A stretch of DNA of 64,000 nucleotides from Larix kaempferi (taxonomy: Eukaryota; Streptophyta; Pinopsida; Pinales; Pinaceae). The position numbers were made by a program, and so were the translations under genes. The stretch is from contig BSBM01000372.1 of NCBI GenBank assembly GCA_027924585.1, positions 30,808,001 through 30,872,000 on the forward strand, in the 5' to 3' direction. Below the pieces are notes generated by a model, which had not been told where the DNA came from, did not search any database, and saw nothing but the letters and a program-made list of their open reading frames with translations. Shown one piece after another: positions 36,359 to 48,739 of the stretch. Each line of letters begins with the position of its first letter. The first letter of the stretch is position 1.

Positions 36359-36755
36359 GTCGGATATCCGACCGAAGCTCTTTCACAACGCTCATCTCAT
36401 ATCTGACAACTACAACTTTATATGAAGTCAGATATCCAACAACTACACCTTTATATGAAGTCGGATATCCAACAGTCGTTCCATGTAAAAATGACCGATA
36501 TCCGACGTTCTTAGCCGTTGGTGGTATGGAAAGAACGTCGGATATCTTATAGGGGGAATTCGGATATCCGACGGCCGTTCCATGTAAAAATGGCCGATAT
36601 CTGACTTTCTTAGCCAGCGGTGGTATGGCAAGAACGTCGGATATCTTAGAAGGGGAAGTCGGATATCCGATGACCGTTCCATGTAAAAATGGCCTATATC
36701 CGACGTTCTTAACTATCGGTGGTATGGCAAGAACGTCGGATATCCGACGGCTATA
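36359..36755. repeat. CACTA left subterminal repeats
   Basis: About nine copies or variants of the 14-bp palindrome GTCGGATATCCGAC. From 36477 they are carried on a ~100-bp tandem unit with GTTCCATGTAAAAATGGCC (starts 36477, 36577, 36676). In characterised CACTA elements such motifs bind the TNPA protein; that role is inferred here. Confidence 0.85.
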
Positions 36756-39205
36756 GTGTAATTTAAAAAAAAAATACACTATTATTTTGTGATCAAATTT
36801 GGATGGTGGGTCTTATGACTCGCTGCATGTTTGAGTCTCGACAATCTACCTTTTATATTGAACCATAACGACAAATTAAGTTTGTTAATGGCTCAATTTG
36901 CGAAAATTCTAGATACATGAGTAATTAAGAGCTCGAGGCTCTATAATTTGATGTGTTTTTTACCAATCCACGATTCGGTGAATAAGTAGTCACTGGCATG
37001 AAATTTAAGTTATCTAATGAAAGAATTAATGTATCTACCTCTATGTCGAAACTGTTTTCGATGTTGATGCAGGCCACCGCCCTCCTTATTGTCTTACCAA
37101 AAGGCATGTGAATGAGGAAGAAGACTTATAATTATGGACTTCACCATCAAAGAATCCTTACAATCACATTGGTAAGGAGTGATAAGAAGATCACAACAGT
37201 CCAACGTGTCAAATCTCATATGATAGTGCCAATTAAAGACTTATATGGTAAATTTAATATAAGACTTACTTATAGTTGTCTCTTACTCTTTGCGTACACA
37301 TTTGATAATGTACGGTTGTATCTGCACCTTGACCGGAATTATATTATAAGGTGAGGAGGTGCATGCATAATAATCCTTAGTTATTACTATGCGATGAGGA
37401 TTAAAATGGAAGATGATGTATATACTTCATATAAATAATAAATAATGCCAAAATTATTAGCCAAGATAAGTTCATATAATTTGAACCATAAGATGAAAAA
37501 ACAATGGATTGAAGGAATGGTGATATAATTTATGGTTACCATTCATTAGACTTTCCAATCAACACACAATCCAACCAACTAAGCAAATGCCACAATAACC
37601 AATTGTATGACCCCTAGGAAACAAGAGGTAGCCTACTAGCTTGCATATGACCACCCACAAATTGTGGTTATCTTCTCAATGATGTGTTTTGATTGGTGAG
37701 GTTGGTACCACCTCTAGCTCAAGGAAATTACATGTGTATGTCACCTCTATTTCAACAGTCACTAGTTACAATTCATCTCATGGCTCTATGGAAATCCAAT
37801 AATTTACATAGTTGGGCTCTTGTGTGTCATCACCTACTGGCTAGAAAAAAACACCTTTGTGAGTGGAATTTCAATACGATATAGACCAAGTTGGGGGTAA
37901 TGGGAAGAACCAATGTTCATGTCCCTTCCATTTCTCATTCCCAACATTCTCTCCTATTATTATTATTGTTTGTTTGTTTCTCTCTCTTTTTTCTTTCTTA
38001 CATTTTCTTTCTTTATTATTGCATTATATTTCATTGTTTTCTACTTTCATTAATAGTCTAAATTGTTTATATGTACTGAGTGTTACAACCATTCAAGTTG
38101 TTTGGATCCATTTTAGATCTCACCTCCCTATTGAGAAGCTTTTTGTTCATTGAAATATTTAAATGAATCCAACTCTAGATCAATATACCTTTTGTTTGCT
38201 TCTTTGGAACATGGCTCTAACTCTGGCTCCTAGCTATAGCTTTGGCTCCAGCTCACTGTTCTACTAGTTCTGGCTATGTTTATAGCTCTAATTCTAACTC
38301 CATTTGCTCCCACAGTGCAAAGGTATACTCACTAACCCTCGACTCTAAGCAATATCCATATTCAAAATCTTCAATTAGAATTCATTCACATCTTTGGTGT
38401 GCAAGTATCTCTTCATTATTAGACTTGAATACAATCCATCTTGGAAGTAAATGATAACCAAGTCAAATTCAGGTCTTGTCTTGTTCTGTAAGATCCCAAC
38501 AAGCATATTCCATCATGCAACAAGTCAACTAAATGAAGTGTGGTATGCCCTCTTTTGCTAGGATCAATTTCTTATGACATGGAAACGATTCTCCAATGAT
38601 TGCATCTCACTCAAAATTAAAGATAAGGGTAAGGATATTGGTTCCAATGCATCATTTACTCATCCTTTGAAGTTGTGGAAACTCGAAATTGGTTATTAGG
38701 AGCAACCAAACATCACAAAAAGCTCCAAGAAATTGTCAAAATTTAGATGACACATGAGTGGGTTGTAGAAAGGCAACACTGTAGCCATTAATTGAGCACC
38801 TCTATGTGTCGAGAATAATTTAATATTCTCTACTGAACAAGGCCAACCACGTGAAGGTGGAATCTCTTATGGCCCCTCCCCCCCGTCACATCACTCTCAA
38901 TTCCCCATACCCAATGCATGTACTTGAAAAAAAAATTACGTGCAAATGCATGCATATTTCATCATAAACAAACATCTACCATTCATTCAATAAAAGATAA
39001 CATTCAATAAACCATTCATTCATTCAATGAACACATTCATTCAATGAACACATTCATTCAATAAAATCTAACATTCAATAAAATCTAACATTCAATAAAG
39101 GTAACAGTTTACTACACTGAATCATTAAACCATTCATTCATTCATGAGGCCAAAAATCATAGACGACATTTTATTATCAAAAATAATTAGACAATATTTT
39201 TTCTG
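36756..39205. other. CACTA internal stretch, no gene seen
   Basis: Only short frames (up to 96 codons). About 38985-39140 is a CATTCAATAAA / CATTCATTCA simple-repeat tract. No protein motif was recognised. Confidence 0.35.
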
Positions 39206-42014
39206 TCACTTATTTTTAATTCTTCTTCTCTTTAGTACATAATCTCTAATAATATCATCTTTTAGACCTAGTACTCCAGTTCTTGGTTCTTCATCAGCTT
39301 GTTGTGATGTCTGCATCCTAGAGGTCTTGCGACGTGGACTTTGTGGCAAGGGGTTCGGATTTGCTGCAATAATGTGAAAATGTTGCATTGATATATTTTG
39401 CTATTGTAATGACAAGTATTTCTTTTAAAAAAAACATTACAAAGGTGTTTTTTTACTTGTTGTGGCCACATCATGTTCTTCATTTTCCTGTCCAGGCTGA
39501 ACCTGTACAGTGTGACCCTCTACATGCTCTGCAGTTGAAATATGGAGAAGTACAATTAATGTTCACCATCTGCAATGCTATATATAAAATCGTAGCATAT
39601 GAATAAATTCATTACCAGGATTCGAAGCATGATCTTCGATTTGTTGTTGTCCCTCCTCGACATTAAGTTGATCAATGCTTTCCTTCTCAAAACAGAGTAA
39701 ATATATTATGTCAATTGTTTATAACGAATAGATTGCACAAGTAATAAATCTTCATTAAACTATATAGATTTTATATATCTGTGCACCAGATGGATCACTA
39801 CCAGAAGACTTTGTTTTCCAAGACAAGCTTTTTCGGCGTTCAACAAAAGCTCCAAAGCCTTGCTGGAAGCGAAGCTTCAAGTCTTCCTCAGTGGCCACTT
39901 CTTTGAATCAGTCAGCCTGCATATTTTCATAATGTCGTTAATTTACATTTTGCGATGCAATAAAAGGAAAAATAATTTGCAATTTATTATTTGGATGCAT
40001 TATTGGTTTTTCGAAACTTACAAATCATGCTGCCAAATTGGAATAACCACCAAGCCCAAGCTTGTGCTGACCAATTTTATCCAATCTTGTCTTTGTGGCC
40101 TTTGATGTGTCTGTTAGCCTATGCAAGTGTTGAAATACGTTATATGTTCCAAATTCGATATAGAAATCAATAATAATAAGGTTTACAATTACATGATTGT
40201 GGAAAGTATTGCATACCTCCGTGTGCCTGGTGTTACCTTTCTTTCTTTTCTCAGGCCCCTCTCCTTTCCATCATCCACTAGAGCTCTCCACTCTCTTGTT
40301 GGAATCATGGGAGGGCACTCATACCTAGGGTTTTTTTTTCTAGGTGAACCCTATATTGGTCTCGGACAATCTTCATATGTTGTCCAGCCTTTTTCAAGAC
40401 CGCGACTTGATTGAAGGTATCGTTGTCGAACAGGCCAACCAATCGATTAGTGAGCTCATCTTTTAAATTTTTCAGTTGTCTATCCCACCTTGTGTGGATG
40501 GTGGGCCCGAAGATCTCCAAGAACAAATCATTCATATTTTTATAAAAAACATCATTTCCTGCAAAACGATCGTGCCATGCTCATAATTAGTTGAAAAAAA
40601 ATGTTTTATCGATATATTACAATAAAATTATAAACACTAACTTGCTCAAGGTATATTTACTTGAGATCTTCTCTATCTTTATTGGGACGAGATTTTTCGT
40701 CCACCAAAAATTTTGTCTCGATTGTTCTTGTGCTAGTGACAGGGGAAGATCCTGGAAATGCAGCTTCGACATTATCAATACTTGGAGGCTCGGTGTCGAC
40801 CACTTCTTCCGAACGATCTGGTGTGCGTCGGTCACTAGCAACCGGTGCGCTCATAGCTGGGGTCCGAGGTGTTGCGGAATGTGTTGCCGATTATTCAATC
40901 GACAACAATGGCAAAGGATTCGATGCAAGTGGAGTCATTTTCTCATGATGCAACGTCTCTCCACGAGAACCACTAGGGCCAACACCGCATTCACAACTAT
41001 TGTGTGGTCTCAGAAAAATATGTAAATACAAACCACATTTTATAAGTTCACTATCATATAGAATTGAAAATTATAAAGTTATAAATGAATTATATTATGA
41101 TTCAAGATTCCGCAACTTACTCGCAAGGTTTCGGTTCTATGTCTCAACACTACAATCCTGGCTTGAATCCCGTCTGTCTGCGGAATTTGGAATAGCAGAC
41201 GCATAAGCTCCGCACCAAGTTTTTCCAAGACGTTCTGTAGCATCTTAATCGGGTCTAAAGCTGAACCAATTATTTCAACATATTTTAATATCTCAGCCAC
41301 TTCAAGATCTATCGAATGTTGTGATGTTGTTTCATACAGTGATTCATCGGTCTGCAACAAAAATATATAAAACACTACTGAGTTCTATCATGATAGATTC
41401 CTATAATTATATTAACAAAACATATCTATCATGATAGATTCCTAAAATTACAACTAGGTTTACCTGATGCCTGGACGATGGTGTCGTCTAATCCACAACT
41501 GTGGACTTGCCCCGATCATCCGGCCCCTGCAAAAAAGAAGTAGAAAACATTATCATAACGAAACCAATATACACACGAAAAATACATAACAAAATAAACA
41601 TTATGCTACGTATTATATTGGTACAATTCCTATGAATTATACCTGCAACCTCGAGGATCGTGATCCACTCATCGGATCAATGGCCATAGGTGACCTGGCC
41701 CGATCTGCTAATAGTTGGGAGCTACCCCTTACAGAACCCTAAATCAAAAGCATAGAGAAAATTACCTAAACGAAACCAAAATATTCAATGAAAGAATATA
41801 ATAACAAAACATCTTTACGTATAATTTAAATTGTACAATTCTGCATCAAATATAGATAACATTATATAAACCAAACCAATATACTAATGAAAAAACAAAG
41901 CAAAAAAAACTTTTTTTTCTTATTATATTTTTACTATTACAAAGATGTATACCTGCTCCCTCGAGGAATATGTACTCCAACCATCTGCTGGCAGGTATTT
42001 TCCCCAATCACTAT
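39206..42014 (-). pseudogene. TNPA/Ptta-like CACTA second gene, exon blocks
   Basis: Minus-strand exon-like blocks with GT-AG borders: 42014-41953, 41739-41643, 41526-41464, 41351-41121, 41008-40661, 40558-40217, 40118-40022, 39916-39787, then smaller blocks ending in a stop at 39206. The block near 40558 reads TRWDRQLKNLKDELTNRLVG and then IPTREWRALVDDGKERGLRK. The next reads TKTRLDKIGQHKLGLGGYSN, and 39916 onward FGAFVERRKSLSWKTKS. This W-x-x-L...H-x-x-G-x-G-G-Y pattern fits the En/Spm transposase (Ptta/TNPA-like) family. The last block is basic (KRRRIKNK). I did not verify frame continuity across all introns, and at least one small block seems shifted. In CACTA the TNPA-type protein binds subterminal repeats. 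Confidence 0.6.
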
Positions 42015-42115
42015 CCTACGAAGTGAATATGAAAAAATTAAATGAAATAAACTAACACAAAATCCTTAAGATGTTAAATTCATTAATAAAAGGTTGGGTA
42101 AATTGTTATATGTAC

Positions 42116-42979
42116 CACTCCCATAGTAACCGTGTTTGTATCTACTCAATTCAAATTGTAATTAATAAGCAACTCTTCCCCTGCAGATATTGATTGAAAG
42201 GCACATACAAAAAAATGGTTTCCTTCACGCCCCTCAAATTCACAGTTGGGTTGCTTAATTGTAGACCCTGGTTGTGTATTGTTTATAAACCCCGCAATAT
42301 TCCCTGTGGCCTTTGGCCTTCCGTCAATGTACAATGTTTCTGCTTTATTTTGATCTTTGTATTTCAACTATAAATAGTTTGTTGACAATCCATATCTACA
42401 CATAACTCATGTATATTGGACCAAGCGCATCCAATCTTTGTAGTTGTAACAGGGTCCAAAATACTCCATCAATTATGTACATGTGCCATAACGGACCTTT
42501 ATGCCATCCATGCAAAACAACCCCAAACCATGTAATGACGACAGTGCAATTCGATATATCCTCTCGTTCACACAAAAATCTATGTTCAGTTGAGGAAGAT
42601 CCTTGGGTACCCATTGTTGTACTAAATGTTTGTACCTCAAGGGCACCTCAACGTCGCTTATTGTCTCATCATCATAGGAAGATGACCCCCCTTGAGCACG
42701 AAAAAATTCCATGTGTTTATGGAATTTTCTTCTAGTCTTTTGACATCTAGTTGATAAAACTCTTGTAGACCTACTGGATGTCTCACTTTCCTCTAGCCTT
42801 CCTAAACTCCCCTCGCTCGAGGAAGACAGATCTGACAAATACCTGTTTGGTTCTACCTGCACCATGGGAAAAAAATTTAGATAGGACCACAAGGCATAGC
42901 GCCTCTTAAAAGGTGACATGTAGCGCCTTTTATAAGGTGACTTGTACCGCATTCCTTTTCTCAAAATGTAGGCATTCAA
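42116..42979 (-). pseudogene. SET-domain exon, broken
   Basis: One 288-codon minus-strand frame, phase 0, ends at a GT donor (42115-42114). The N-terminal half is Arg/Ser-rich (YKSPYKRRYMSPFKRRYALW). The SET-like part has SLHGLGLFCMDGIK, then LMEYFGPCYNYKDWMRLVQY, then YIDGRPKATGNIAGFINN, PNCEFEGREGNHFFVCAF and SAGEELLINYNLN. These match the SET order G-x-G-L-F, E-Y-x-G, G-N-x-A-x-F-I-N, P-N-C, G-E-E-L...Y. SET proteins are lysine methyltransferases. The catalytic-motif HS is replaced by NT and DY by NY, so activity is doubtful even before decay. Stops: TAA 42473, TGA 42407, TAG 42368, TGA 42146, each one C-to-T change from Gln or Arg. It may be the first large exon of the gene continuing at 42014, or a captured host gene. 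Confidence 0.75.
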
Positions 42980-44088
42980 GTGTTGAGGAAGAGGATCACT
43001 TTATCTTTCTTAGGAGTAGAAATTCATGCAATTATGTGTTGTATATTATTGCTCCTTTGGGTCTTGGGTCCCATATCACACCATCTAACTATCTATGTCG
43101 TCATGGCCCTTAAGTCTCTCTTATCCCATCAATTTGGGTTCATCACCTCGGTAATTGAATTACACTCACATTTAGTAAGATATTTATATTTAGCAATAAT
43201 AATATAAAATAAAAATAACTAACCATTACGGAAAACTTCTAAAAGTTTTTATGACTTTCAAAACTAAAATCTTTGAGGTGGTTAATAAGTGTTCACAAAT
43301 CTTCAAAAACAATATTTTATATAATGTTGTGAAACTTGTATAATCTTATTCAAAATCTAAACTGAAATATTCTTAAGGAAAACGATGAATTCATTGAATA
43401 TTGGAAACACATGGGTAGTTTTGTAATCAAGCATGGTCTTCTTAGAGGATTCCCTCTAAGATAGGAAATACCTCCATCTATGTCCTTCCCTTTGACCACT
43501 CTCCCCTTGTCCTATATATAAGATAAATGTTTCTATGAACATACGTGAATACCTCTTCAACGTTGCTCCCAACTAATGCTACCTTTGGAAAATTACTCGT
43601 AACCTTGACTAATGGTATTAATTGCATAACATAAATTTTCAATCATATTGACACAGAGAAAAGTAGGGCTTTATTTATATTATCATGACATAGTTACAAA
43701 GACTCAAAGAGTTTTCTGATGTCTTCTTTTAGCGCTCGGCCAAGAGACAAAGCATACTTCCTTGGACACATACAGACTCAAGACTTATACTTGAGGAAGT
43801 ATCACATTTCTAGGGTGATCTGATACCACGAGGGCCAGCCACAAAGCATACTCATGTTCTCATACATACAAGGTTTTTGTTGCAATCTAATACCACAAAG
43901 GCTAGTTGCAAAGCATACACCTTTTCTCAGACTCACACACAGAGTAGAGAGAGACAAAACTCGAATGCCTCAAATGGTTCTCTACCTAAAACTTAGAGAG
44001 GACGGGCCCACTCTCTTAGCCGAATGGAATCTTATTATGACAATCTGAATGGACAGGCCCCACTCATAGCCAAATAATTTTGAGATAT
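42980..44088. other. CACTA internal stretch with a tandem LTR-like motif
   Basis: No gene. Around 43825-43920 a ~68-base segment containing TCTGATACCACGAGG (minus strand resembles an iMet primer site) is partly repeated (CTAATACCACAAAGGCTAG). This suggests retroelement debris. Confidence 0.35.
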
Positions 44089-45080
44089 TTACAATTGATC
44101 GGAGTATGGGGGACCATATAATTCTCGAAATTTGGATTGCGTATCCCATGCCTTTGAATAAACACACCTCACGACCACGCGTCTATTATGATGCATGTGG
44201 AATTCTATGCGGGTTTTGACAAGCCATTGTTCTTTGTTTTGAATGCAGTACTCAAGGATTTGATCCTCAGTAATCTTTGTCTTCAAAATATCTTTGACTT
44301 GTTCGAGAGATTCTCCAACGTCCTGTTTGAGATTATAAATAACAGCTGGTTCTAATGGTGTCAGGTTGATGCCGAATGACTGCAACCAATCTCTCATCCA
44401 ATCAGGGCCGTAGAATAGAGGATCCCCATGGATATGTGTACTTTGATGTCCAAAATTTAGCATGGTATAATATGTTCTATCTGTATTTTCTTTTCTCAAG
44501 AATTCCCACCATAATTTTTTATATTTTTCATAAGTGTGGGTAGTACTTGGAAACCGGAGACTAGCATCTTGATGTGGTCATGCTTTCAAAGACCGTATCC
44601 GGTTAATACAGTAGTATTGATGGTCTAGTTGTAGCCTAGTTTATTGTGTAGATACCTCTGTCGTGATTAATTTTAGATCATGGTAGAGGTGTGTTAACCA
44701 ATTGCTTGGATCAGCTGCTTTTCTCAGGGAGTTGTTGTAAATCATCTCCGGTATGATACTAGATCCCATAGGCATTCTCTTGAGTTCTGGAACTAGTCTA
44801 ATAAAAGCATCAAATCCCTCTAAGTTAGCATCTAATACTTCAGTATGTCTCAACTCCCACCTAGGTTTCCATGTTTGCATATAATCAAGCCAACTCATAT
44901 TATCATTAATAATATAGATATGATGTTTTCCTTCGATCCAAGCAGAGATTTCCATGTTTACTTGTGGGTTATGGGCCCATTGGATTCCGCTTTGACCTTC
45001 TACGCTCGCTTGCTTCGGGCTCGCTTGCTCCAGGCTCGCTTGTTTCAGGATCGCTTACTTCAGGCTCGCTTGTTCAAAAT
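44089..45080 (-). pseudogene. Unrecognised ~330-codon frame with pentapeptide repeats
   Basis: One minus-strand frame continues from the EQASL repeats at about 45078 to 44089. It is broken by TAA within the repeats, by a stop at 44641 and by a TGA near 44580. Readable parts are WLDYMQTWKPRWELRHTEVL, a PELKRMPMGSS stretch, YEKYKKLWWEFLRKEN, and DPLFYGPDWMRDWLQSFGI. The composition (Trp-rich, no zinc knuckle) could fit a gag-like or pararetroviral protein, but I recognise no motif and assign no function. Confidence 0.45.
45004..45078. repeat. 15-bp minisatellite, five units
   Basis: Units of GCTCGCTTGCTTCGG type at 45004, 45019, 45034, 45049 and 45064. On the minus strand they encode a five-residue repeat (EQASL-like) in frame with the ORF that follows. 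Confidence 0.9.
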
Positions 45081-45280
45081 TAACAGCATACTTCTGTGTC
45101 TAATATTCTCTTGTTCAAAAGTCAGGAATGCTATTTGCTTTCCAAGAAATGTGCTCAACAGTATAGTTATAACAAGAAAACAATGCTTCCCATCTTGCAA
45201 ATTTCCCTTATATTCAAGACGGTTGTTTTTCAAAGTGTTCACGTTCTCATGTGTTCACCAATTCCTCTTGTAACAAAAGG

Positions 45281-48200
45281 ATGATCTAACCTAAGAAAGG
45301 AACCTTGTGATGACTTATTGTAAAAGAGTGTATGCTACCCCATGTGTTGCCCATTAATCATATACCTTCTTAGTCAAATGTCCCTATCATGTTGTAACAT
45401 CTAAATCTCTCAAGTTTAGTGGAAAACTCTACAAATCCATTCTCCACCTCTCAAGGATGGCTTTGTCCTAATATATCCTATTAAATGATGGAATTTGGAT
45501 GGCTTTCATTAAGTCACTCATCACTATAGTACTTGTTAATTGAAGGTGTATAATTATTTTCCCACCTAGTGCCCAGAATATCTCATATGTTGTTGAATAG
45601 ATATTTGTTGGTATCCCATAGTCAGGACACTTATTCTCCAAAATAATTTTCCTCACAAGTTCAATCAAGGAGTTCCACCACTCTTAAAAATATTTACCAA
45701 CATATATTTGATTACCAACAATTTTGTCTGACAGGGCAAGTCTTAACTACTTAATACAAATGATTTACCACATATTTGATTACCAACAATTTGATTACTC
45801 GAGTATTACCAACACATATTTGATTACCTGGGTGTAGACGTTTCATGTATACTCAGAAGAGTTACAGAAATGGTTGTTCCTCTTAGAGGCCAGTCAACTC
45901 TAGGAACCAAGTAACCCTATTATAGGGTTAGTAGAAACCATAGAGAGAGAGAGATGAATGGGCTATGGTATGGTCAATCAAATAAATTCAATGACATTCA
46001 AAAGGCTCAGTACAATCACAATAAAGATAAGCTGACAGCCAATAGACTGAGGCCAAAGAGACTCACGGCCTCCAGTAAGGTACAAGGACCAACCAAAGGG
46101 TACAAAGACCAACCAGTAAGGTACAAGTCAAAAAGAAAAGAGTGGGTATAAAGACTCATAACCCTTAGGACTAAGGGGGTGTACTACCTCAAATGTGGAC
46201 AAACTACCATAGTTATACCCATAAGACCAAAAACATAAAAGGGCAAACAAATCAAACGATAAACCAAGATGAGTAAAAGACCCAAATGGTAAGAGGCAAG
46301 GTACCACAAAAAAATGAAAGGACAAGGTATCACAAGACCAATAAACAACAGGGTGTAAGGACCAAAAGTAAATCAACCATTGTGGGGAAGGTACAAATAA
46401 GGTCAAATATATATTGCAATAACTCCTTGTAACTACCTGTTATTTGACATGCCAAAGAGATGGAAGGTCAAATAATGTCAAATATATGCAATAGCTCCTT
46501 GTAACTACCTATTATATGCAATAGCTCCTTGTAACTACCTCTTGTAACTCAAATAGGACCTCTAAAAGGTATGATAGCAAGCAATCTTCCTAACTAAGGT
46601 CTGGAGGGTGGTACGAAGTGGGTATAAAGACTCATACCAATTTGGACAAAGGGGGTGTACCTCAAATTTGGACAAACTACCATAGTACCCATAAGACCAA
46701 AAACATAAAAGGTGGTACAAATCAAAAGATAACCCAAGATGAGTAAAATCCCGAAAAGGTAAAAGGCAAGGTACCGCAAAAATATTATCAACAAAATGAA
46801 AGGACCAAAATTCAATCAACCAACGTGGGGTACAACCAATCATCTCTCTCTCAAATGTACCAGTGTTCCATATAACCTGAAAGTCCATCATCACAGTAAA
46901 AGGAAAATTCCACACGGATGATGTGATCACGTGGTCCTCTAGACTACTCCTAAGGTAAAGCGTTAGTGGCTCCATCAAGGGGTGTCCAGTCCCTTGAGAA
47001 GACCATCTAACTCAACCATCTTGAAGACCTAGGAGAAGAGGACATCACACATCGTCAAATAATTGTTAACTGACCGTGTAAGAACTCAAAAACCCTAAAG
47101 AAACCGAGCGTGCAGAAGGGGAGCTAGGAAAAGACAAGGCTCGCAGGCCAAAAAAGCAAGCTCAAAAAATTGTACTGGGACCAGTGTCACAGTAAGTGAG
47201 CTGAAACAAAAGTGGCCAAAATGCCAACAAGCAACACTAAAAAGAAAAAGACCCTCTAAAAAGGTGAAATAGAAAGCAAAATTCGTAACTAGGAGCTGGA
47301 GACCTCGACAAATCGTATCCTTAGCAAGGTGATGAAATCCAAGTCGAACAATACGAAATGAGAGACCGAAGTGGAAGGATATCCCTCTACCAAAAGGGAT
47401 CCTGGGTAAAATAGCCCTAGAAGAAAAGTTACTAGGCTACCTCGTTCATGACATGTCGGAGAAGGTTAACTGGCACTTCTGTCTTTGAGCCCCTGTATCA
47501 CATATACAATAAAGTACAAGGAAGACAATGGATAGATATCCTTAGGAGCTAAGTGGAGTGCGGGATTCCACAAAGTCCATCCGAAACTTGTCCTCGCGGC
47601 TTACCCTCGAAAAAATGGGAGGCCCCTTCGCAAATTGGTCGATGCCCATGTCAATAAATACTAGAGGATTTTAGTACCCTAGAGGACAACAACTATGTCT
47701 CAGATGAAAATGACAAGGGGGAATTATTTGGATGCCTATCCCCAGTGTCCTACCTAACTACCAAATTCTTTTTATCCTCAAGCGAGGTTAAAGTGTGTTG
47801 AGTTAGCGAGTTAAATTTTAATGGTTGTATTACTCAGTCGGGTGATGGAAGTGCAACTCGTGGTGTGATGAATGACTCAAACCATGCAAATGAGTATGAA
47901 TAAAATAATCCTTTCCTTTCAATGAATGCTAGCTAAGGTAAGGAGAGAGTTCTTTCAAAATATAACTACTCTTTCAAATTGAATGAATCCAACAATAACT
48001 TTCTTCTACTTCTAATGAGTAAAATGCATGACATTGTTTAAACCTTAGCAAGCCTAAGCATGACATTGTGATATTGTGCATAGTCACCAAAAGATGAAAA
48101 GCTCAATAATTGCTGGCATTCAGTGTAGATTCTACGTAGGTGTATCAATTGAGTTTTTTAGTCTACATGTTGAGTCAATAAGTGTCATCATGATAGAAGT

Positions 48201-48739
48201 TCATGATCAGAATTTAGAAATGATGGAGTTTTAATGTTGAAATTAGAGTGCACATACAATGGATAAGGTGGAAGAGGTTTCATATTTGGAAGTGTCTTCC
48301 TATGAATCGACACCTGTACCATTTGACAACGAATAGAAATACCTTGAAGGATTTAAATTCACACTGAATAATGTCTTCCAGATACCCATAGTATTGATTT
48401 TCAGAGAGTTCTGGATGTTTGTCACTTCTAGAGGAAACATTGGTCACCTCAAAGACTGCAGATATCCCACAATATTATGTTTTCTTTGTTTCATCCAACT
48501 TTTTGATGCGATATCTATAGCCATTGCACCACATAGCCTTATGGTATTTTACCTACAACAAGCCATACAAGAAAAGATTACATAATGATCCAATATTTAT
48601 GATTAACTAGTGCATGTTTATAATGCCATACAGGGAAAAAAATCAGTGTGTACAACGACAATATGTTTGCAAAAAAAAAAATAGTGTGGTTGATTAATAT
48701 GCTTACCTGCTTATCTTTTAAACCATATGCTAAATCGAT
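45281..48739. other. CACTA internal stretch, repeats but no gene
   Basis: Contains an imperfect direct repeat (46138-46390 and 46614-46835, start AGTGGGTATAAAGACTCATA) and a small tandem of GCAATAGCTCCTTGTAACTA near 46490-46540. Frames of 92-138 codons on the minus strand come from the repeat. From about 47040 to 48700 I see nothing I can name. Confidence 0.45.
46138..46835. repeat. Direct repeat, ~476-bp offset
   Basis: Two ~230-base copies share AGTGGGTATAAAGACTCATA, TGGACAAACTACCATAGT and CCCATAAGACCAAAAACAT. The left copy is flanked by short GGTACAAGGACCAACC tandem repeats. Confidence 0.8.

Noticed and set aside
36312-36779. 155-codon minus-strand frame with repeated SDVLAIPP units
   Set aside because: It is the translation of the 100-bp CACTA subterminal tandem repeat.
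44089-45080. Calling the unplaced frame an endogenous pararetrovirus gene
   Set aside because: No aspartic protease, RT, movement-protein or zinc-knuckle motif was seen.
46128-46978. Two minus-strand frames of 92 and 138 codons with similar sequence
   Set aside because: Similarity reflects a direct DNA repeat; both are hydrophobic low-complexity translations without a motif.
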